From positions 1,180,501-1,244,500 of the forward strand of contig NZ_JAUTBL010000002.1 of assembly GCF_030819275.1 (NCBI RefSeq): a DNA stretch of 64,000 bases, read 5' to 3'. The position numbers and the translations under genes were made by a program. Positions 10,721-19,608 of the stretch are shown one piece after another (positions within the stretch are counted from its first letter, which is position 1; every line of letters starts with the position of its first letter). The DNA is from Agrobacterium larrymoorei (GTDB lineage: Bacteria > Pseudomonadota > Alphaproteobacteria > Rhizobiales > Rhizobiaceae). The notes under the pieces were generated by a model. The model was not told the DNA's origin. It saw only the letters and a program-made list of their open reading frames with translations, and did no database searches.

Positions 10721-10841
10721 TCGCAAGCCGTCTTTCTAAAGACCGTATGTTCGCTTAGGACTTGCTGGCTGGCTGATCCATCTTCTTTTGCGCTGATCGT
10801 CGGAACGCAGGAAATGCCGATTCTATACGGGGAGGTTCCAC

Positions 10842-11111
10842 ATGCAATGGCTATCGGTTGTTGCCGTTTTTTTCATCGTCTGGTGGACGGTTCTTTTTGT
10901 TGTCCTGCCGATCGGGCTCAGAACCCAGATGGATGACGATGATGTTGCGCTGGGAACCGTGGCGAGCGCGCCTGCTCGTTTCCAAGGGGTGAAAATCCTC
11001 ATTGTCACCACGCTGATCTCGATATTGCTCTGCGCAATCTGGTACGGGGTCACTTGGTACTTTGGTGTCAGCCTCGACGATCTGCCCCGTATCATACCGG
11101 TTTACGACTGA
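10842..11111 (+). CDS. DUF1467 family membrane protein
   Basis: This 89-residue protein has an N-terminal helix (residues 4-25, rich in V, F, W), a polar acidic loop with a run of four aspartates, and a second helix (residues 50-75). It matches the DUF1467 family, found before proS in many alphaproteobacteria; its function is unknown. The start follows a strong GGGGAGG site (10830-10836). Conserved placement between mce and proS suggests a household membrane role, but nothing more specific can be said. Confidence 0.85.
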   Translation: MQWLSVVAVFFIVWWTVLFVVLPIGLRTQMDDDDVALGTVASAPARFQGVKILIVTTLISILLCAIWYGVTWYFGVSLDDLPRIIPVYD

Positions 11112-11710
11112 AGTCATCTGGCGGAAGGGCCGCGTAAAGCGAAGCAAGACATCGTCTTCTGTCACATGAATGTTGCATTTCAGTGCGTCGCGATTCACGC
11201 CTAAGCAATAGAATGGGAAAGATCTGGTCAGGCGTCAGCGGCCAACTCACTGAAAGAAAACCAATTTCAGGGCAAAAAAAAACAAGGCGGTTAGGCCTTG
11301 TTTTTCAGTTTCGCGTGATCCGTTTCCGTTTCCGGGGCTGCGACAGAGCGCGCCTAAGATCTCATCCTCCCAAGACTGACCGCGAAGACGGCAGAAATTT
11401 AAACTTCCTGCCTCTTTTGTGAGCTAAAACTAGCCCAAAGATTCCACTTTGTCACCACGTTTTTTGCATTTTTGTTACAGTCAGCAAAAAATTTTCTCAT
11501 GAACATTATGTCGCAGGCACATCGCAAAATTATTTCTACTGAAACCGATCAGTCACGCATGTCCTATTCTCACGCGGACGTGAATGGGGTTTTGGAAGAG
11601 CCGATGCTGCGGGTTTCCTTCTGTTAGAGAAACGGTTATGTACCGGCAAAATATCCTTTAATTCTGGCGATTCCCGGTAGATGTGGAGTCGTCGCACTCA
11701 GGAAGTCGTC
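11112..11710. other. 599-base gene-poor region before proS
   Basis: The region holds a bidirectional terminator-like stem (11279-11304), an AT-rich stretch around 11420-11500 and the leader of proS. A 42-codon frame at 11499-11627 starts with ATG but has no ribosome binding site and I do not call it. No tRNA fold or operator that I recognise is visible. A small RNA ending at the 11279-11304 stem is possible but unsupported. Confidence 0.5.
11279..11305. terminator. Bidirectional intrinsic terminator
   Basis: AAAACAAGGC (11279-11288), a six-base loop, and GCCTTGTTTT (11295-11304) form a perfect ten-pair stem flanked by an A run on the left and a T run on the right. It can act in both directions. 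On the + strand it would end the transcript from mce/DUF1467 before proS. Confidence 0.75.
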
Positions 11711-13033
11711 ATGCGTCTCAGCCGATATTTTTTGCCCATCCTGAAGGAAAATCCCAAGGAGGCTGAAATCGTCTCTCACCGCCTCATGCTGCGTGCCGGT
11801 ATGATCCGTCAGCAGAGCCAGGGCATCTACTCCTGGCTGCCGCTTGGCAAGCGCGTGATGGACAAGGTGAACCGCATCATCCGCGAAGAGCAGGACCGTT
11901 CCGGCGCAATCGAGCTTCTGATGCCGACGCTGCAATCGGCCGAGCTTTGGCAGGAAAGCGGCCGTTATGACGATTACGGCAAGGAGATGCTGCGCATCAA
12001 GGACCGCCAGGACCGTCAGATGCTGTACGGCCCGACGAATGAGGAGATGATCACCGACATCTTCCGCTCCTACGTGAAGTCCTACAAAAACCTGCCACTG
12101 AACCTCTATCACATCCAGCTGAAGTTCCGCGACGAGGTGCGTCCGCGCTTCGGTACGATGCGCTCGCGCGAGTTCCTGATGAAGGATGCCTATTCCTTCG
12201 ACCTGACGAAGGAAGCCGCGATCCATTCCTATAACAAGATGTTCGCCGCCTATCTGCGCACATTCTCGCGCCTTGGCCTTCGCGCCATTCCGATGCGTGC
12301 CGATACCGGCCCGATCGGCGGCAATCACAGCCATGAATTCATCATTCTGGCCGATACGGGCGAATCGGAGGTCTTCTGCCACAAGAGCTTCCTGGAGCAG
12401 GGCATTCCGGGCGACGACACCAATTTCGACGACGTTGCCGCTCTGCAGGGCATTTTCGATACATGGACTGCGGACTATGCCGCGACCTCTGAAATGCATG
12501 ATGAAGCAGCTTTCAACGCGATCCCTGACGGCGACCGCCTTTCCGCGCGCGGCATCGAAGTCGGCCACATCTTCTACTTCGGCACCAAATATTCCGAGCC
12601 GATGGGCGCCAAGGTGCAGGGACCGGACGGTAAGGAACATCCTGTCCACATGGGATCCTATGGCATTGGTCCGACACGCCTTGTTCCCGCCATCATTGAA
12701 GCTTCGCATGACGAGAACGGAATCATCTGGCCTGCCTCGGTTGCGCCTTTCGATGTCGTCATCATCAACATGAAGGCTGGCGACGCGGCCTGCGATGCGG
12801 CATGCGAGAAGCTCTATTACTCGCTGTCCAACGCCGGCAAGGATGTTCTCTATGACGATACGGACGACCGCGCAGGTCAGAAGTTCGCAACGGCCGATCT
12901 CATCGGCGTGCCTATGCAGATCGTCGTCGGCCCACGCAGCATTGCTGCCGGTGAAGTCGAGGTGAAGGACCGCAAGACCGGCGCGCGTGAGAACGTCACG
13001 GTCGAAGCCGCAATGAACAGGGTTCTCGGCTGA
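11711..13033 (+). CDS. proS: Prolyl-tRNA synthetase (short alphaproteobacterial form)
   Basis: This class II aminoacyl-tRNA synthetase charges tRNA-Pro. The 440-residue product has motif 1 around the [12 protein letters not shown] region, motif 2 [22 protein letters not shown] and motif 3 [14 protein letters not shown], then the anticodon-binding domain. It lacks the roughly 180-residue editing insertion of E. coli ProS, as is normal in alphaproteobacteria. I chose ATG 11711, which follows AGGAAG, over an upstream in-frame codon at 11681 because family members begin [19 protein letters not shown]. Confidence 0.96.
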   Translation: MRLSRYFLPILKENPKEAEIVSHRLMLRAGMIRQQSQGIYSWLPLGKRVMDKVNRIIREEQDRSGAIELLMPTLQSAELWQESGRYDDYGKEMLRIKDRQDRQMLYGPTNEEMITDIFRSYVKSYKNLPLNLYHIQLKFRDEVRPRFGTMRSREFLMKDAYSFDLTKEAAIHSYNKMFAAYLRTFSRLGLRAIPMRADTGPIGGNHSHEFIILADTGESEVFCHKSFLEQGIPGDDTNFDDVAALQGIFDTWTADYAATSEMHDEAAFNAIPDGDRLSARGIEVGHIFYFGTKYSEPMGAKVQGPDGKEHPVHMGSYGIGPTRLVPAIIEASHDENGIIWPASVAPFDVVIINMKAGDAACDAACEKLYYSLSNAGKDVLYDDTDDRAGQKFATADLIGVPMQIVVGPRSIAAGEVEVKDRKTGARENVTVEAAMNRVLG

Positions 13034-13053
13034 AAAGCCGACAAGGAGTAGAC

Positions 13054-14361
13054 ATGGCAAAAGCCGAGGCTGACAACGGTGCGGTTGCATCCGGGAAGGA
13101 TGGGGCGGCGCGGCCATTTTCGGCTTTCGAACGCATGGTGGCCTGGCGCTACCTGCGTTCGCGCCGCAAGGAAGCCTTCATATCGGTCATTGCAGGCTTC
13201 TCATTCGTCGGCATCATGCTGGGTGTGGCGACGCTCATCATCGTCATGGCGGTGATGAACGGTTTCCGCACCGAACTGATCTCCCGAATTCTCGGCATCA
13301 ATGGTCACATGATCGTTCAGCCGATCGATCAGCCCTTCAACAATTACGACGAGTTGGCCAAGAAGTTTGGCGCCATTCCCGGCGTGACGATGGCCTTGCC
13401 ACTTGTGGAGGGTCAGACGCTCGCATCCGGACGCAATGGCGCGGGCAGTGGTGCGCTGGTTCGGGGCGTGCGTCCTGAAGATCTCGAGAAGATCAAGGAA
13501 ATATCGACCAACGTCAAAGCTGGCGATCTCGTTGGCTTTATGTCGGGGCAGGGTGTTCTTGTCGGCTCTAGGCTGGCCGCACAGCTCGGCGTGACGGTGG
13601 GAGATCAGATTACCCTCATTTCACCGGAGGGTGACGTGACGCCCATGGGTGTCAATCCGCGCGTGAAGTCCTACCCGATTTCGGGGGTCTTCGAGATCGG
13701 CATGTCGGAATATGATGCGTCGATGATCTACATGCCGCTTTCGGAAGCGCAGCTTTATTTCAATTCCGAGGGCATCGTCCAATCCATCGAGCTCTTCGTC
13801 AGCCATCCGGACAATGTCGATGGCATTCGCCCGCTGGTGGAGACCGCTGCCGGCCGACAGGTCTATATCACCGACTGGCGACAGCGTAACCAGACCTTCT
13901 TCTCTGCGCTTCAGGTCGAGCGCAACGTCATGTTCATGATCCTGACGCTGATCGTTCTGGTCGCGGCGCTCAACATCATTTCCGGCCTCATCATGCTGGT
14001 GAAGGACAAGGGCAGCGATATCGCTATTCTGCGCACCATGGGTGCCACCTCTGGCGCCGTCATGCGCATCTTCTTCATGACAGGGGCTGCGATCGGTATC
14101 GTCGGTACATTCGCAGGCGTGGCGCTGGGCGTTCTCGTCTGTCTGAATGTGGAGTCGATCCGCCAGTTCTTCTCGTGGATCACCGGGACCGTTCTCTTTG
14201 ATCCGCAGCTCTATTTCCTCAGCCAGCTTCCGGCGGAGATGGATCTAAGCGAAACCATCACCGTCATCGTCATGGCGCTGACCCTGTCCTTCTTGGCGAC
14301 GATCTTCCCCGCCTGGCGCGCGTCGAAGCTCGATCCCGTCCAGGCCCTGAGATACGAATAG
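13054..14361 (+). CDS. lolC: Lipoprotein-releasing ABC transporter permease LolC/LolE
   Basis: This is an inner-membrane subunit of the Lol exporter that extracts lipoproteins for outer-membrane delivery. The 435-residue product has a cytoplasmic start, a first helix near residues 45-70, a large periplasmic domain and three C-terminal helices, with the FtsX/MacB fold. It begins the domain with RMVAWRYLRSRRKEAFISVIAGFS and ends AWRASKLDPVQALRYE, both typical. The site AAGGAG lies just before the ATG. It is paired with lolD 15 bases downstream. Only one permease gene is present here, so LolC and LolE roles are probably combined. Confidence 0.94.
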   Translation: MAKAEADNGAVASGKDGAARPFSAFERMVAWRYLRSRRKEAFISVIAGFSFVGIMLGVATLIIVMAVMNGFRTELISRILGINGHMIVQPIDQPFNNYDELAKKFGAIPGVTMALPLVEGQTLASGRNGAGSGALVRGVRPEDLEKIKEISTNVKAGDLVGFMSGQGVLVGSRLAAQLGVTVGDQITLISPEGDVTPMGVNPRVKSYPISGVFEIGMSEYDASMIYMPLSEAQLYFNSEGIVQSIELFVSHPDNVDGIRPLVETAAGRQVYITDWRQRNQTFFSALQVERNVMFMILTLIVLVAALNIISGLIMLVKDKGSDIAILRTMGATSGAVMRIFFMTGAAIGIVGTFAGVALGVLVCLNVESIRQFFSWITGTVLFDPQLYFLSQLPAEMDLSETITVIVMALTLSFLATIFPAWRASKLDPVQALRYE

Positions 14362-14376
14362 GACCCGCTTCACACC

Positions 14377-15060
14377 ATGGCAAAGAAAATGGCTTTACAG
14401 CTTACCGGCGTGGAACGGACCTATGGTCAGGGCGAAACGAGCCTCTCCATTCTGAAGGACGCGAATTTCGAATTGCGAAGCGGTGAGATCGTCGCACTGG
14501 TCGCACCCTCCGGCACGGGCAAATCGACACTGCTGCATCTGGCCGGTCTTCTGGAACATCCGGATGCGGGCGAGGTCTTTGTCAATGGCAAGCCCTGCGG
14601 CACGCTCTCCGATGAGGAGCGCACCTCGATCCGTCGCAGCGATATCGGCTTCGTTTATCAGTTCCACCATCTGCTTCCGGAGTTCTCAGCGCTTGAGAAT
14701 ATCATGATGCCGCAGATGATCGCCGGTCTCGCACCCAAGGAGGCACAGGTGCGTGCCAAGGCGTTGCTGGATTATATGCGCATCGGCCACCGAGGCGATC
14801 ATCGTCCGGCGGAACTGTCCGGCGGTGAACAGCAGCGTGTGGCAATCGCAAGAGCCGTTGCCAATGCGCCGCTCCTGCTTCTGGCAGATGAACCCACCGG
14901 CAATCTCGACCCAGAGACCGCATCCTACGTTTTCGATGCCTTGGAAGCGCTGGTGCGCCAGTCCGGCCTTGCAGCCCTGATCGCGACCCATAATCATGAT
15001 CTGGCGGCACGCATGGATCGTCGCGTGACGCTTTCCGAAGGCAAGATCGTCGAGTTCTGA
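14377..15060 (+). CDS. lolD: Lipoprotein-releasing ABC transporter ATP-binding protein LolD
   Basis: This is the ATPase that powers the LolC permease. The 227-residue product has Walker [10 protein letters not shown] (an alanine replaces the usual first glycine), the Q-loop region, the signature LSGGEQQR, Walker [14 protein letters not shown] and the switch histidine in IATHNHDL. It is co-directional and nearly adjacent to lolC. The ATG at 14377 has a weak ribosome binding site; a second in-frame ATG lies at 14389. A strong terminator follows. Confidence 0.95.
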   Translation: MAKKMALQLTGVERTYGQGETSLSILKDANFELRSGEIVALVAPSGTGKSTLLHLAGLLEHPDAGEVFVNGKPCGTLSDEERTSIRRSDIGFVYQFHHLLPEFSALENIMMPQMIAGLAPKEAQVRAKALLDYMRIGHRGDHRPAELSGGEQQRVAIARAVANAPLLLLADEPTGNLDPETASYVFDALEALVRQSGLAALIATHNHDLAARMDRRVTLSEGKIVEF

Positions 15061-15151
15061 TCGATCCCACGATGCTTTGATCCAAAAATGTAAAGGGTTC
15101 CTTGTGCGTCCATAGAACGCACAGCGTTTTAAGTACCCTTATCCCCATCTA

Positions 15152-15180
15152 CCCCGTCTGGCCCGCCAGGCGGGGTTTTG
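15152..15180 (+). terminator. Intrinsic terminator after lolD
   Basis: CCCCGTCTGG (15152-15161) pairs with CCAGGCGGGG (15166-15175), with one T-G pair and a four-base loop, followed by TTTTG. It isolates the following stress-controlled mini-gene and dnaE from the proS-lolCD transcript. Confidence 0.85.
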
Positions 15181-15212
15181 TTTGTGCGTTGATTCGCTCG
15201 AGGCGAAACCAA

Positions 15213-15238
15213 GGAACCGGATTGAGTCGCTTCACGTT
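15213..15238 (+). promoter_or_regulatory. EcfG-type general stress promoter
   Basis: GGAAC (15213-15217) is followed after exactly 17 bases by CGTT (15235-15238). This matches the alphaproteobacterial EcfG consensus GGAAC-N16/17-CGTT. The predicted transcript would start near 15246, about 75 bases before the 28-codon membrane gene at 15321. No experimental support is available from sequence alone. Confidence 0.65.
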
Positions 15239-15264
15239 GGCAATAGGCCAGCCCAAAAAAGCTG

Positions 15265-15299
15265 TTGACACGGAAACAAAATGAGAACAAAGTTGGAAC
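15265..15299 (+). promoter_or_regulatory. LexA box over a sigma70-like promoter
   Basis: TTGACA at 15265-15270 is a perfect -35 hexamer. The -10 position 17 bases later (15288-15293) falls inside GAAC-AAAGTTG-GAAC (15285-15299), a perfect copy of the alphaproteobacterial LexA site GAAC-N7-GAAC. The -10 itself is not recognisable, as is common in this class. The box is 21 bases before the ATG of the mini-gene, so LexA would block transcription until DNA damage. Confidence 0.75.
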
Positions 15300-15320
15300 A
15301 TAAAAAGTAAGGAGAGACAA

Positions 15321-15407
15321 ATGACCGATTTCATCCGTGACCTTGCCGCCTTCACCTCAATCGCTGTCTTCGTTGCCAGCTTCTCTGTGATCCTCACATC
15401 TATGTGA
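15321..15407 (+). CDS. 28-residue membrane micropeptide, LexA/EcfG controlled
   Basis: A short frame begins with ATG after a strong AAGGAGAG site (15308-15315) and encodes 28 residues. The N-terminus MTDFIRDL is polar, and the rest (AAFTSIAVFVASFSVILTSM) is one predicted transmembrane helix. It lies directly behind a LexA box and an EcfG-type promoter and ends in front of a small hairpin and dnaE. The design (about 29 residues, one helix, SOS control) recalls the Caulobacter division inhibitor SidA and enterobacterial SOS toxins such as TisB, but I cannot show homology. Function is inferred from context only. Confidence 0.7.
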   Translation: MTDFIRDLAAFTSIAVFVASFSVILTSM

Positions 15408-15411
15408 CTTT

Positions 15412-15425
15412 AGACCCTTCGGTCT
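15412..15425 (+). terminator. Small hairpin after the micropeptide gene
   Basis: AGACC (15412-15416), loop CTTC, GGTCT (15421-15425) form a short stem five bases after the stop codon. There is no T run, so termination would be weak; it may protect the 3' end or only partly separate the mini-gene from dnaE. Confidence 0.3.
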
Positions 15426-15522
15426 CCCGGCGATAGCGGTGCACAGTCACCCTTTGCCAGTGGACTTTGCTGCTCGAAGGGATCAAAATCAGCCCGATTC
15501 AGAATGACGGGAATGCAGCACG

Positions 15523-18500
15523 ATGGGCGATCATATTGAAGAGCGAAACCTTTCAGGCGTGCTCTTGAAATCTCCCGGCTTTGTGCACTTGCGTGTTCAT
15601 TCCGCCTATTCCCTTCTCGAAGGGGCGCTTCCTCTCAAAAAGATCATGGCGAAGGCTGTCGGCGATGCACAGCCTGCCATCGCTATCACCGATACAAACA
15701 ATCTTTTCGTTGCGCTGGAATTTTCGGAGAAGGCGCGGGACGAAGGACTGCAGCCGATCATTGGTTGCCAGCTTTCCATCGACATGCAGGATGCCGTCGA
15801 AGACAGGCGAGGCGGCAACAACCTTTCCAAGCTTCCGTCCATCGTTCTGCTTGCCGCAGATGCGGAGGGCTATGAGCGCCTCGTCGATCTGATAAGCCGC
15901 GCCTATCTCGATGGCGAGGGCAGTGGTCACGCGGTGAACATTGCCAAGTCGTGGCTGGAAGAGGCCAGCAATGCGGGATTGATCGCATTGACCGGTGCGT
16001 CTGGCGGCCCTGTCGATATGGCGCTAAAAGAGGGACATGCGGCTCAGGCGAAAAGCCGGCTTCTTGCGCTGAGAGACATTTTTGGCGACCGGCTCTATAT
16101 CGAATTGCAACGTCAAGGCAATTACGACCGTGCGCATGAACGCCGCATGATCGCCCTTGCTTACGAGCATGACATTCCGCTGGTTGCTACCAACGAAGCC
16201 TTCTTCCCTTCGAAGTCGGATTATGAAGCGCACGACGCTTTGATGGCCGTGGCCCATAACGCCATCGTTTCGGATGACAGCCGTTTCCGTTTAACGCCGG
16301 ACCACTATTTGAAGAGCCGGGATGAGATGGTGGCGCTCTTCAAGGATATCCCCGAAGCCATTGAGAATACGGTCGAGATCGCCCAGCGCTGCTCTTACGT
16401 CTTGAAGAAACGCGGCCCCATCCTCCCGCGCTTTACCGGCGCCAGCGACGATCCGGAAGAGGCCGAACGCGCCGAGTCGCTGGAGCTTCGCCGCCAGGCG
16501 GTCGAAGGTTTGGATATGCGCCTTGCCGCTCTTGGGATGGCCCCGGGCTACACCGAGCAGGAGTACCGCGATCGGCTGGACTTCGAACTCAGCGTTATCG
16601 AGCGCATGAAGTTTCCCGGCTACTTCCTGATCGTTGCCGACTTCATCAAATGGGCAAAGCAGCATGATATTCCGGTCGGCCCTGGTCGTGGTTCGGGTGC
16701 AGGATCGCTGGTCGCCTATGCGCTGACGATTACAGACGTCGATCCGCTTCGCTTCTCGTTGCTCTTCGAACGCTTCCTCAATCCCGAACGCGTGTCGATG
16801 CCGGACTTCGATATCGACTTCTGCCAGGATCGCCGCGAAGAGGTGATCCGCTATGTGCAGCGCAAGTACGGGCGCGAGCAGGTCGCACAGATCATCACCT
16901 TCGGTTCGCTCCAGGCACGTGCCGCCTTGCGCGATGTCGGTCGTGTGCTGGAAATGCCCTACGGTCAGGTGGACCGCATCTGTAAGCTGGTGCCGAACAA
17001 TCCGGCCAATCCGACGCCGCTCTCCAAGGCGATCGAAGAAGAGCCACGTCTTCAGGAAGAGGCGGACAAGGAACCGGTCGTCGCGCGGCTCCTGGATATC
17101 GCCCAGAAGATCGAAGGTCTTTACCGCCACGCCTCCACACACGCCGCCGGTATCGTCATCGGCGACCGTCCTCTGTCGAAGCTGGTCCCGATGTATCGCG
17201 ATCCGCGCTCCGACATGCCGGTGACCCAGTTCAACATGAAGTGGGTGGAAAGCGCGGGTCTGGTCAAGTTCGACTTCCTGGGCCTCAAAACTCTGACAGT
17301 GCTGAAGGTCGCTGTCGATTTCGTCGCCAAGCGCGGAATCCATGTCGATCTTGCGGCCATTCCGCTGGACGATCAAAAGACCTACGAGATGCTATCGCGT
17401 GGCGAAACCATCGGCGTCTTCCAGGTGGAAAGTGCCGGCATGCGCAAGGCGCTGATCGGCATGCGTCCCGACTGCATCGAGGACATTATCGCGCTGGTGG
17501 CGCTGTATCGTCCGGGTCCGATGGAGAACATCCCGGTCTATAACGCCAGAAAGCATGGCGAGGAGGAAATCGAGTCGATCCATCCGACGATCGACCACCT
17601 CCTGAAGGAGACGCAGGGCGTTATCGTCTATCAGGAACAGGTGATGCAGATCGCCCAGGTCCTCTCCGGCTATTCGCTCGGCGAAGCCGATCTTCTGCGC
17701 CGCGCCATGGGTAAGAAGATCAAGGAGGAAATGGATAAGCAGCGCGAGCGCTTCGTGGAAGGCGCGATCCGTAACAATGTGTCCAAGGCGCAGGCCGACA
17801 CGATCTTCGATCTTCTCGCCAAGTTCGCCAATTACGGCTTCAACAAGTCGCACGCTGCTGCCTACGCCATCGTTTCCTACCAGACCGCCTATATGAAGGC
17901 GCATTACCCGGTGGAATTCCTCGCCGCGTCTATGACGCTAGATATGGCGAACACCGAAAAGGTCAACGACTTCCGCCAGGATGCGGCACGCCTCGGTATC
18001 GAGATCGTCGCGCCTTCTGTTCAGACATCCTTCCGCCGTTTCGAAACCGGCGAAAACCGAATCTATTATTCGCTGGCCGCCTTGAAGGGCGTCGGCGAAG
18101 GCGCGGTCGATCACATCGTTGAGGTTCGCGGCGATAAACCTTTCGCAAGCCTTGAGGATTTCTGCCAGCGGATCGATCCGAAGCAGATCAACCGCCGCGT
18201 TCTGGAAAGCCTGATCAATGCCGGTGCTTTCGATTGCTTCGGCAGGGACCGCGCCGAGCTGATCGGCGGCCTCGACCGCATTATCGGATATTCCCAGCGT
18301 GCGCAGGAAAGCCGCGTCACCGGCCAGCACGACATGTTCGGTTCGGGTGCAGCGACTGGCCCGGAGAAGCTCGTGTTGCCCGCCTATCAGCCTTGGCTCG
18401 CCTCGGAAAAGTTGCTGAGAGAATATCAGGTGCTGGGCTTCTATCTCACCGCCCATCCGCTCGATACCTATCGCGCCGTACTCGACAAGCTCCGCGTTCA

Positions 18501-19020
18501 GAACATTGCTGATTTCTCCGCAGCGGTGAAACAGGGGGCAACTGTTGGGCGCCTGGCTGGCACGGTCACCGGCAAGCAGGAGCGCAAAACCCGCACCGGT
18601 AACAAGATGGGGATCGTGACCTTCTCGGATGCGTCGGGCCAGTATGAGGCCGTGCTGTTTTCGGAAGGGCTCGGCCAATATCGCGACCTGCTCGAAGTCG
18701 GCAAGTCACTGGTGATTACGGTCCAAGCGGAAGAGCGGCCTGAAGGCATTGGTCTGCGCATCCAGACAGCCCAGTCGCTCGAGGAGAAATCCGTTCAAAT
18801 GCAGAAGGCGCTGCGCGTCTATGTCCGCGATTCCGGTCCTCTGAAAACTGTTGCGCGACATCTGAATGCCAAGGGCGATGGCTCGGTCTATTTCGTCGTT
18901 ATCAAGGACGAAGGCCAGCGTGAGATTGAAGTGGAACTCACGGAGAAGTATCGCATCTCGCCGGAGATCGCAGCGGCCCTTCGGACCGCTCCTGGTGTCA
19001 TCGATGTTGAACTGGTGTAG
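15523..19020 (+). CDS. dnaE: DNA polymerase III alpha subunit (replicative)
   Basis: This is the catalytic subunit of the chromosomal replicase. The 1165-residue product has an N-terminal PHP domain (from HLRVHSAYSLLEGA), the C-family catalytic motifs with GPGRGSGAGSLVAYAL and PDFDIDFCQDRR, the finger segment GFNKSHAAAYAIVSYQTAYMK, a helix-hairpin-helix and a C-terminal OB fold. Length fits DnaE1; it is not the shorter ImuC/DnaE2, which would be accompanied by imuA-imuB. It has its own leader downstream of the SOS mini-gene, so low read-through from the LexA-controlled promoter is possible. Confidence 0.96.
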   Translation: MGDHIEERNLSGVLLKSPGFVHLRVHSAYSLLEGALPLKKIMAKAVGDAQPAIAITDTNNLFVALEFSEKARDEGLQPIIGCQLSIDMQDAVEDRRGGNNLSKLPSIVLLAADAEGYERLVDLISRAYLDGEGSGHAVNIAKSWLEEASNAGLIALTGASGGPVDMALKEGHAAQAKSRLLALRDIFGDRLYIELQRQGNYDRAHERRMIALAYEHDIPLVATNEAFFPSKSDYEAHDALMAVAHNAIVSDDSRFRLTPDHYLKSRDEMVALFKDIPEAIENTVEIAQRCSYVLKKRGPILPRFTGASDDPEEAERAESLELRRQAVEGLDMRLAALGMAPGYTEQEYRDRLDFELSVIERMKFPGYFLIVADFIKWAKQHDIPVGPGRGSGAGSLVAYALTITDVDPLRFSLLFERFLNPERVSMPDFDIDFCQDRREEVIRYVQRKYGREQVAQIITFGSLQARAALRDVGRVLEMPYGQVDRICKLVPNNPANPTPLSKAIEEEPRLQEEADKEPVVARLLDIAQKIEGLYRHASTHAAGIVIGDRPLSKLVPMYRDPRSDMPVTQFNMKWVESAGLVKFDFLGLKTLTVLKVAVDFVAKRGIHVDLAAIPLDDQKTYEMLSRGETIGVFQVESAGMRKALIGMRPDCIEDIIALVALYRPGPMENIPVYNARKHGEEEIESIHPTIDHLLKETQGVIVYQEQVMQIAQVLSGYSLGEADLLRRAMGKKIKEEMDKQRERFVEGAIRNNVSKAQADTIFDLLAKFANYGFNKSHAAAYAIVSYQTAYMKAHYPVEFLAASMTLDMANTEKVNDFRQDAARLGIEIVAPSVQTSFRRFETGENRIYYSLAALKGVGEGAVDHIVEVRGDKPFASLEDFCQRIDPKQINRRVLESLINAGAFDCFGRDRAELIGGLDRIIGYSQRAQESRVTGQHDMFGSGAATGPEKLVLPAYQPWLASEKLLREYQVLGFYLTAHPLDTYRAVLDKLRVQNIADFSAAVKQGATVGRLAGTVTGKQERKTRTGNKMGIVTFSDASGQYEAVLFSEGLGQYRDLLEVGKSLVITVQAEERPEGIGLRIQTAQSLEEKSVQMQKALRVYVRDSGPLKTVARHLNAKGDGSVYFVVIKDEGQREIEVELTEKYRISPEIAAALRTAPGVIDVELV

Positions 19021-19162
19021 GCAAAGCTTCTCGACTCTGTTCGTTAGAGGGTATCATAAGGGATATTTGAGAGTCCGATTCACCCGAAAATAGATTGGGT
19101 GCTCAAATCACGACCCCTCAGCCAAGCCTTAAATACCCGCGTGAATGCCGCGAGGGCTACAG

Positions 19163-19453
19163 TCAGAACAGGCTATTAGCCGGATAAGCGTAAGCGCCGT
19201 TGTCAATGAAACCGTGGCGTGAGAGGCACGCGCGCACAGCGGCATTGTAATAATAGGAACTGGTGAAGGTGGTGCCGCGCGGTGGCACACTGGCCTCGAC
19301 GCTGCATCTTGCAAGTGCGTGATCGAACACGTTCAGGATGACGGGGTCGCTCTCGACGGCCGGGCCACCATAGACACTGTAATTTTTCGGTGCTTCAGCA
19401 GCAGACACACAGGCAAGCGCGACGACAGCGGCGCCAAGATATTTCACGTTCAT
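19163..19453 (-). CDS. Small exported protein of unknown function
   Basis: This 96-residue product starts MNVKYLGAAVVALACVSAAEA, which looks like a signal peptide; the cysteine in ALAC could also be a lipobox. The mature part contains two more cysteines (RCSVEAS, RACLSRHG) that could form a disulfide, and aromatic-rich stretches. I do not recognise a family. ATG 19453 follows GGGGAG; an in-frame TTG lies five codons upstream. An EcfG-type promoter sits directly upstream, which suggests an envelope protein made in the general stress response. Confidence 0.65.
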   Translation of the reverse strand: MNVKYLGAAVVALACVSAAEAPKNYSVYGGPAVESDPVILNVFDHALARCSVEASVPPRGTTFTSSYYYNAAVRACLSRHGFIDNGAYAYPANSLF

Positions 19454-19488
19454 AGGCAGGCTCCCCAAACAAGCTTGATGAGCCTTTA

Positions 19489-19513
19489 AACGTTAACGCG
19501 GCGCAGTTGTTCC
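19489..19513 (-). promoter_or_regulatory. EcfG-type general stress promoter (minus strand)
   Basis: Reading the minus strand, GGAAC (19513-19509) is followed after exactly 16 bases by CGTT (19492-19489). This matches the EcfG consensus. The predicted transcript start is about 30 bases before the ATG of the small exported protein. Confidence 0.6.
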
Positions 19514-19608
19514 TTGCGCGGCCGCGCCGGTATCGTCGGCCCGAAGTCGGTATCGATCCTCGATAGGCGCGATGCTTAGATATAAGCGCTGATTTCGATA
19601 TCGAAGCC

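Noticed and set aside
11499..11627. A 42-codon frame before proS
   Set aside because: No Shine-Dalgarno sequence, no membrane helix or motif, and it lies in the AT-rich proS leader. It could be reconsidered if conserved.
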